From: Holtermannia corniformis
Lineage: Eukaryota > Basidiomycota > Tremellomycetes > Holtermanniales
Direction: 5' to 3'
Length of the DNA stretch: 64,000 bases
Assembly: GCA_001599935.1 (NCBI GenBank)
Contig: BCIJ01000007.1
Location: 729,838 to 793,837, forward strand
The position numbers and the translations under genes were made by a program. The notes beneath the pieces were generated by a model, which searched no databases, had not been told where the DNA came from, and worked only from the letters and a program-made list of their open reading frames with translations. This document shows positions 58,461-64,000 of this stretch, piece after piece; position 1 is the stretch's first letter, and each line of letters starts with the position of its first letter.

Positions 58461-58857
58461 GGCGGTGGTGGCGCGTGCACTCGTTGGCTTTCTGCAGTCA
58501 CGTCCTTGGCCCCGTGCGGTGAGTGATTGTCCTCGGTGGTGATTTACAAGGATCTCCTCTGTCTCAACCTTGCGATGCGACTATGCTTGCCCGGGAGCAC
58601 TGTAGATGCGCGATGTCGAGCTGACAATGATGGCGGTGAGGGCCTACGAGCCAAAGTGAGGGGCGCAAACTAGATTGGACCTTTGCAACGCGGGGTCCCG
58701 TACTCGCGCCAATGCCGCTTTGACTTTTCGACATGGTCGCTGCTGCACAGCAACGCCAAGTAGATAGTACACAGTACCCGGGGATTGTCAGCTAGAGGGT
58801 GACATAGCCATTATCGTCGTCGCTATCGCTGGCCAACCACAAGACTCGACGTCCATT
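58461..58857. promoter_or_regulatory. Divergent promoter VPS26 / THI20
   Basis: About 400 nt between divergent starts. I looked for a TPP riboswitch-like structure at the THI20 5' side and could not support one by eye. No exon seen. Confidence 0.4.
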
Positions 58858-61102
58858 ATGTCATCAGCAAGTGCAGCCCAACCTCATGTCATGACGATTG
58901 CAGGTCAGTCCTTGTCGACTGCAAAACGCAGCGGATCCACGACCTTATACCATATCAGGGAGTGACTCCGGAGGCGGCGCTGGTATCCAGGTAAGATTCA
59001 AGTCATCGCCCAAAGCGCACAGCTATTGATGACGACGACCTCGCCGTTTAGGCCGATCTCAAGACAATCGCCGCTCAGCACTGTTATGGCTCGTCAATCA
59101 TCACGGCGTTGACATCGCAGAACACGCTCGGCGTCAATGGCGTTCATTGCGTCCCACCCGAGTTCGTCGTGCGACAGGTCAGCTCCTTGCACAATCACTG
59201 GCGGAGCACTGAACGTGGGCTAGCTCGAAACGGTGGTCGAAGATCTCCCGCCCATCGTAATCAAGACGGGCATGCTTGCTTCCTCCGATGTCATCCACGC
59301 AGTCGTTGCTTCTCTTCGCAAACTATACCCCAACCCCGATCAACGACCTGCAATCGTCATCGATCCCGTCATGATCTCGACTTCAGGCCACACTTTGCTG
59401 CCCGACAGCGCGGTCGAGTCGCTCATTGCTGAACTGTTACCCTTGTCGACCGTCATCACGCCCAATATCCCCGAGGCTAAGCTACTGCATAGCCGGCAAC
59501 GGGGACAGGACGTCGAGATCACCGGATTGCAGAGTATGGTCGACACTGCGCAAGGCCTACTGCAAGCTGGCAACGGCGGCGCAGTCTTGCTCAAGGGCGG
59601 TCACTTGCCGATAAAGCGAGCAGAGATCCAGAAATACCTGGCATCGCAGGGTCCCGAAAGCAAAGCTGTCATTTTTGCCGAAGGGGACGAGAACGAGGAA
59701 GGGATCGAGGTGTTGCTCGGCTATCGTGCGCTACAGTCGGCGCAGAACGGCAGTGCCGAGACTGCTGTTGCTGCAGTAAAAGCCGAGGATGAGTTTTCGC
59801 CAACAGAGTCGACACGATGGGTTGTCGATGTCCTGGCGGAGCGGGAATCCGTGACGCTCTTTGTCGCAGAACAAGTTCAGAGCTCCAGTACCCACGGCAC
59901 GGGATGCACCTTGAGCGCGGCCCTGGCGTCTCAGCTCGCTCTAGGGCTGTCGCGTGAGTTGACTCTAATCGGTTGATCGATCAATACTAAGCCGTCACTC
60001 AGTCCGCGAGGCGTGCCGGAAAGCGATCTCGTATGTTCAGTCGGCAATTGCCACCGCCATCCCGATGGGCAGCGGTCACGGCCCACTCAACCATGGTCAT
60101 CTTACCATGGACCGCGCCATCCCGCTGTCAGTCCTGACCCGCGCTTGAACAAGCAAAGTAATTGACTTGGTGGTATAGGCCTACCGCGTCCAACCCGCAT
60201 CCCTTCGTTTCTCACCTGATTCGGTCAAACTTTGCTGTTTGGACCGAATACGTACGTAACATAGCTGGCATCTGGCCATACTGACCTAGACACAGGTACG
60301 CCACCCGTTTGTCGTGGAACTCGGCAACGGTACACTGCCACGAGAGTGCTTCGAACATTACCTGAAACAAGACTACCACTACCTCATCCACTGTGAGCAC
60401 CCACAATTCGCCATGCGGAATGCTAATGCCATGTGCTAGACGCCCGCGCCCACGGCCTTGGTGCCTACAAGAGCACCAACTTTGTAGAGATTGCGACATT
60501 TGCTCAGATCGCACTGCATATCGCCCGTGAATCTGCAATGCATATCGAGGTACGTCAACCGGCTGTGTCATCAGTCTGCATAATCTCATGTGGACCAGTA
60601 CTGCGAGTCGTTCGGTCTCACGCTCAAGGACATTGAGAACACACCCGAGTCGCCGGCGGCGTCCGCGTACGCTCGCTACATACTCGATATCGGCGCACAG
60701 GGCGACGTCTTGGACTTGTTGGTCGCAGTCCTGGCGTGCCTGGTAGGCTACGGTGAGGTTGGCTTGTGGCTGCAGCGGAGGGTGGGCAACGGCGTGGTAC
60801 TCGAAGGCAATCTCTACAAGCGGTCAGTGCGCCCAGCGAAACGCTGAAGTATGCGTGCTGACTTGATCCAGATGGATTGAGGACTACAGTGGTAAAGAGT
60901 ACCTCGACGCTGTCAACCTTGGAATCGGTGTGTACTTTTCACGCCATACGGAACAGTACTGAATTCTGTGATAGCCAATCTCGAAAAGCTGATCGCACAA
61001 GACTCCCCGTCGCCTGCAAAGCTCGCGCGCTTGACCAATATCTGGAAGGAGGTTGTCAGGCTCGAGAAGGGGTTCTGGGATATGGGGCTGCAGCGCAACT
61101 AG
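58858..61102 (+). CDS. THI20: Bifunctional HMP/HMP-phosphate kinase + TenA thiaminase II (THI20-type)
   Basis: Thiamine biosynthesis and salvage. N-terminal ThiD-like kinase: [98 protein letters not shown] (phosphate-binding loop). C-terminal TenA-like domain: FVVELGNGTLPRECFEHYLK, QDYHYLIHYARAHGLG, a Cys in EYCESFGLT, SAYARYILDIGAQGD and KEVVRLEKGFWDMGLQRN. The fusion is the same as yeast Thi20/21. A central insertion (about 59640-59830, acidic, EGDENEEGIEV) is longer than I would expect and may be lineage-specific. Around ten introns, including a 32-nt exon ([11 protein letters not shown] region). About 570 residues. Confidence 0.92.
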
Positions 61103-61383
61103 TTTGATGCACCCCGACGTTCCTCGGTTTTGCTAGTCCTACTGCTAGCGACGAGCGAAAAATCACCTTACATCGATGACGTGCCATGGGGCAACGACGT
61201 GCGCGACTGCGCTACTCATGTGAAAGGATATCGCCCGATATGCAGTGTAAGGAACGATTGCAGTTTTCAGTAGCCGTGATGGCTCAAAAGAAGTCTCGCT
61301 TGGTCAAATGCGGTCGACAAGTCAGCTCGGCGATATACACATACGTCAACCACGCCTGTCATTAGTCGCAAGACCGACGCACC

Positions 61384-61758
61384 ATGTCAAACGGCTACGA
61401 GAAGACCGCCGAAGGCATCAGCACGGAATACTACATCGCTGCCACCCAGCTTGAGAAAGCTTGCTCAACGTTTCTGTCGTACGGCAACCGATGCCCCGCG
61501 AAGGACTTCCACGAACTAGGCGCAGACGCGGAATCCTGTACGAAATTGGCAGCGGCTTGGAAGCAGCTCTCGTCAAGTCCCTTCTTTGATGAGACAAGTA
61601 ACTCTGAGTGGATAGAACGCGTGAATCAGGCTGTGACGTTGGAGGCGCAGGCGTTTGAAGTGGTCAAGAAGTGGCTTGGACCAGATAGCCGAGTTACAGA
61701 GCTGAACGGTGTGGTCTCTTTGGATTCCGGCGTCCATCCGGGCGCATGGATCGAGTGA
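61384..61758 (+). CDS. Small orphan ORF, function unknown
   Basis: Single-exon ORF of 124 residues, MSNGYEKTAEGISTEYYIAA, predicted mostly helical (QLEKACSTFLSYGNRCP, EAQAFEVVKKWLGPD). No signal peptide, no recognised domain. It lies at the left edge of the accessory patch that contains the repeat copies and tandem paralogs. It shares no motif with those paralogs that I can see. Coding status is plausible from length and composition, but unproven. Confidence 0.45.
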   Translation: MSNGYEKTAEGISTEYYIAATQLEKACSTFLSYGNRCPAKDFHELGADAESCTKLAAAWKQLSSSPFFDETSNSEWIERVNQAVTLEAQAFEVVKKWLGPDSRVTELNGVVSLDSGVHPGAWIE

Positions 61759-61935
61759 TGAGATTGTAGCGTGTACCACGGAGACGGGAATGGTACACTG
61801 CACGTCTGTCAGGCTTCGTGATTCAAGAGCGACACGGTCGCTCCTTTCGTCCGGGACAGAGGAACCACGAAGCCTTGGGTCCATAATGTGTTAGATTGGG
61901 GAAGAACCGTGATGCATCTCGCTCGCTACGGCGCT

Positions 61936-62141
61936 TCTTTGTAGGCTTTCGCCTACAACTCTGACGTCCCTGATGTCTCGCCGGATGCAGTATCCTCGCC
62001 GGATGCGTCGCATCCTCGGCGCCTTGCCTACATCCTCTGCGCGCCAGACTTGTCTTGGCTACATCCGCGCCGGATGTAGTGTTCGCCAGATGCGGCGTCG
62101 CCCGCCGCGTCGTCCGCCCTGATGGCTGGCTGAGTGGCGTA
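61936..62141 (+). repeat. ~206-bp repeat element, copy 1
   Basis: Starts with a perfect hairpin TGTAGGC-TTTC-GCCTACA (61940-61957) and ends CTGGCTGAGTGGCGTA (62126-62141). The interior has repeated CGCCGGATG and CTACATCC-type words. It matches, in reverse complement, the sequence at 63802-64000 across its whole length, with scattered substitutions and small indels. It carries no ORF of its own, so it looks like a non-autonomous mobile or foldback-type element. The class is unknown. It abuts the 3' side of a truncated minus-strand paralog. Confidence 0.8.
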
Positions 62142-62308
62142 ATCCAACACAAGCGCACGGCAATATCGTCAAAGCGCGGATTAAAGGACTCATCCATCTG
62201 CGCACCCAGTTTGAGGAGCTGTATGCCGCTCTCGTGCTCCTTCGGGATTTTGCGAACATTTGCGATGTCGTCAGCTTCCCATATGGTATATTTTTTAGCG
62301 GATGACAT
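62142..62308 (-). pseudogene. Truncated paralog of the tandem small-protein family
   Basis: Begins MSSAKKYTIWEADDIANVRK and continues HESGIQLLKLGAQMDESFNP RFDDIAVRLCW. This parallels the neighbour at 62718-63119 (SQYTVWEST ... HLLKLSAQTDATSGPDF). About 55 residues remain before the sequence runs into repeat copy 1. The frame stays open through the repeat to a stop at 61823, giving a chimeric ORF of about 160 codons from this ATG whose C-terminal two thirds are repeat and flank. Whether it is expressed is unknown. I treat it as a broken gene. Confidence 0.6.
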
Positions 62309-62717
62309 TCTTGTGGCTTGTGGCTTGGGTAAGGGCGGCAAAGAACAGTCCGTATCCGCTCATATGTGCGTCCTTGATCCCAACCGATGCGAAGACCATC
62401 CCACTGTACCAATAACCCTTTGTAACTGCGAAGTCGCTGGCGTCTCAATGGATCCGTTGCAAGTTCTATGCGAAGCGAGATCGGAGGCCTTCCATCACAT
62501 TCGCTAGGCGAGGCTATGGAATGCAAACTGGGCCTTCTTCAAGTACATACGGCGAAGGCGAACCTATGCAAATGACTTGACTGGTACGGTACGAGCATCC
62601 AGATCAAATGTTCCACGGCTGATCCGGCGAGCTTTCCTCGGCGCGACCTCGCTCTAACCAGACAAGGGGCGACCATGACTGTAAGCCAAGTATGCATAGT
62701 CATGGCAGAAATTTAGA
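62309..62717. other. Spacer between tandem paralogs
   Basis: About 400 nt between the truncated and full family members. It presumably holds the promoter of the first and the 3' UTR of the second. No exon or repeat seen. Confidence 0.4.
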
Positions 62718-63119
62718 CTACTCCGTCGTGCGCGAGGCTACCAGAATGACATCCACATAATTCCGTGCCTCATGCCCTTTAATCTGCTTGCACGCATCAT
62801 CCCAAGTTGAAGTAGCTTGGGACGGCTGAAGTCGACTACCTTGGCCGTTTGAGTTGATACGGAAGCCGGCTTGGATGTAGTGGCGCTTGACCAAATCGGA
62901 GAGAGCCGCCCACCAAGCTTCAGGATCCTGCGTACTAGTGCTCGCTGGGTCAAGTCGAACACGAGCAGCAATATTGCTATGGAAGTCTGGACCAGACGTA
63001 GCGTCGGTTTGAGCGCTCAACTTGAGAAGGTGCATCCCGCATGTTGTTCTCAGTGGCGGAACTCTGTTCACGTTGACGACATCATCTTCTGTAGACTCCC
63101 AGACGGTATACTGGCTCAT
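62718..63119 (-). CDS. Full-length member of an unrecognised tandem small-protein family
   Basis: 133 residues from ATG 63119 (MSQYTVWESTEDDVVNVNRV). Visible features: a YTVWE start, MHLLKLSAQTDATSGPDF, AWWAALSDLVKRHYIQAGFR and the end NYVDVILVASRTTE. No signal peptide or membrane segment. It shares the start motif and LLKLxAQ block with the truncated copy at 62142-62308, and a weaker pattern (C-x-LL-x-L-x-A, then GPDF) with the ORF at 63390-63806. No domain recognised. An in-frame extension above 63119 lacks the shared motif, so this ATG is preferred. Confidence 0.6.
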   Translation of the reverse strand: MSQYTVWESTEDDVVNVNRVPPLRTTCGMHLLKLSAQTDATSGPDFHSNIAARVRLDPASTSTQDPEAWWAALSDLVKRHYIQAGFRINSNGQGSRLQPSQATSTWDDACKQIKGHEARNYVDVILVASRTTE

Positions 63120-63389
63120 ACCGCTTACACCGGCGATAGGGATAGATAAGTCAGTTGAAAACAGTGGAAGCTTGGCAGATATAGGTCTCTTGCTGGACGA
63201 AGGCGCGCAGCGTGTACTCCTTTCCCTGACGTTTTTGCGTCTACAAGCAAGAACGGAAGCCACTTTAGCTTTCTGTCCTGTATCCGTATACATGGTAACT
63301 ACCGCATAAATGCTCTTCGATGACGATCTCGAAGAAGATCAGCGTGACGGTTCGCAGCCGTACCTCATTCGTCACAGCGCACCCTGCTC

Positions 63390-63806
63390 TTACCATGCGG
63401 CTCGTGGAATATCGGGATCGTGAAGGACTCCTATAACAGTCTTCCAGCGATCCTCCTTGGCAACTGAGTTGCTGACACTGCTCTCTGCGTCTTCAAGTGT
63501 TTCGACCTGCTTGACATTTTCAAAGTACCCATAGGCATCGCAATTGCCGTGAAAGGCATTGTGCAGACACGTAGCTTTGCTGGCGTTGCTTGTTGTTTCC
63601 CATGTCTTTCGTGACGTGCTGATGTCGTCGGAATATTTCAAGGCCTCGATCGCATACACGAGGGGACCCGTTGAAAAATCAGGCCCGCCATCCACAGTCG
63701 TTGGTGCAGCTAGTGCGTGGAGTAGGAAGTAGCAGTCACGCCTCGGTGTCGAGTTTTGGTAGACCCAAGGCGTAGTGGCCTTGAAGACAGTGATGTTGGA
63801 ATACGC
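63390..63806 (-). CDS. Third member of the tandem family, 5' end replaced by the repeat
   Basis: Reading frame of about 138 codons: YSNITVFKATTPWVYQNSTP, RRDCYFLLHALAAPTTVDGG, PDFSTGPLVYAIEALKYSDD, then a Cys-containing C-terminal part (CLHNAFHGNCDAYGYFENV) and the end DPDIPRAAW at 63390. The similarity to the neighbour is limited to the N-terminal half. There is no ATG at the start: the frame enters directly from repeat copy 2, whose border at 63802 lies at the first codons. Either the true 5' exon is beyond the window or the gene has been truncated by the insertion. Confidence 0.5.
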   Translation of the reverse strand, partial: AYSNITVFKATTPWVYQNSTPRRDCYFLLHALAAPTTVDGGPDFSTGPLVYAIEALKYSDDISTSRKTWETTSNASKATCLHNAFHGNCDAYGYFENVKQVETLEDAESSVSNSVAKEDRWKTVIGVLHDPDIPRAAW

Positions 63807-64000
63807 CACTCAGCCAGCCATCAGGGCGGACGACGCGGCGGGTGACGCCGCATCCGGCGAACACTACATCCGGCGAGGATGTAGCCAAGACACGTCTGCC
63901 GCGGCGAGGATGTAGTCAAGGCGCCGAGGAACACTACATCCGGCGAGACAGTCAGGATGGCGTGCTAGACATCAGAGCCGTAGGCGAAGCCTACAAAGTA
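63802..64000 (-). repeat. ~200-bp repeat element, copy 2 (inverted relative to copy 1, runs to window end)
   Basis: Reverse complement of copy 1: begins TACGCCACTCAGCCAGCC and ends with the hairpin GTAGGC-GAA-GCCTAC followed by AAAGTA at the window edge. The interior shows a direct duplication: the word GAACACTACATCCGGCGAG occurs twice, and CGGCGAGGATGTAGYCAAG occurs twice. The right border may be cut by the window. Confidence 0.8.

Noticed and set aside
58461..58857. Possible TPP riboswitch upstream of THI20
   Set aside because: The conserved thi-box core was not found in the available 5' sequence or first intron.

Overview
The window is eukaryotic nuclear DNA from a compact, GC-rich fungal genome. 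Genes lie on both strands and are cut by many short introns (mostly 40-60 nt, GT donor, a CTGAC-like branch site, YAG or AAG acceptor). The gene content (bZIP factor, CAF120-type PH protein, macrophage-activating-glycoprotein-like GPI protein, hybrid histidine kinase with a kinase-like N-terminus, GT61 transferase, nicotinamidase, fused THI20/TenA protein) points to a basidiomycete, perhaps a yeast-like Pucciniomycotina. That placement is inference. No tRNA, rRNA, CRISPR or autonomous transposon was recognised.

Layout. 1-4979: 3' end of a LAMMER kinase, splicing factor SLT11/RBM22, a four-helix membrane protein and ribosomal protein eS4. 5484-16630: dienelactone hydrolase, an Ala/Glu/Lys-rich protein, an NmrA-like reductase and a large CAF120-like protein. 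16925-22014: growth genes RPL35, RAD23 and eIF4A. 22356-37249: GT61 glycosyltransferase, a 9-kb hybrid histidine kinase and a BCAS3-like protein. 38389-44640: GPI-anchored protein, UBC7, TRM8, UNG1 and cytosine deaminase. 44858-53293: proline-rich RING protein, a small unknown, an SGNH-hydrolase membrane protein and a bZIP factor. 54473-61102: RPL41, a small unknown, MIC10, PNC1, VPS26 and THI20.

The last 3 kb differ. They hold an orphan ORF and a tandem family of small unrecognised proteins on the minus strand. Two copies of a ~200-bp repeat, in opposite orientation, touch two of the family members. This looks like a young, lineage-specific accessory patch.

The genes are mostly unrelated housekeeping functions rather than a pathway cluster. 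The strongest signals outside ordinary annotation are the microexons (5, 11, 18 and 22 nt, several encoding key residues), two GC-AG introns, a ribosomal protein gene whose stop codon sits on an intron boundary, and the repeat/paralog patch at the right end. Exon boundaries were inferred by eye from reading frame, splice motifs and remembered family motifs. Terminal exons are the least certain.
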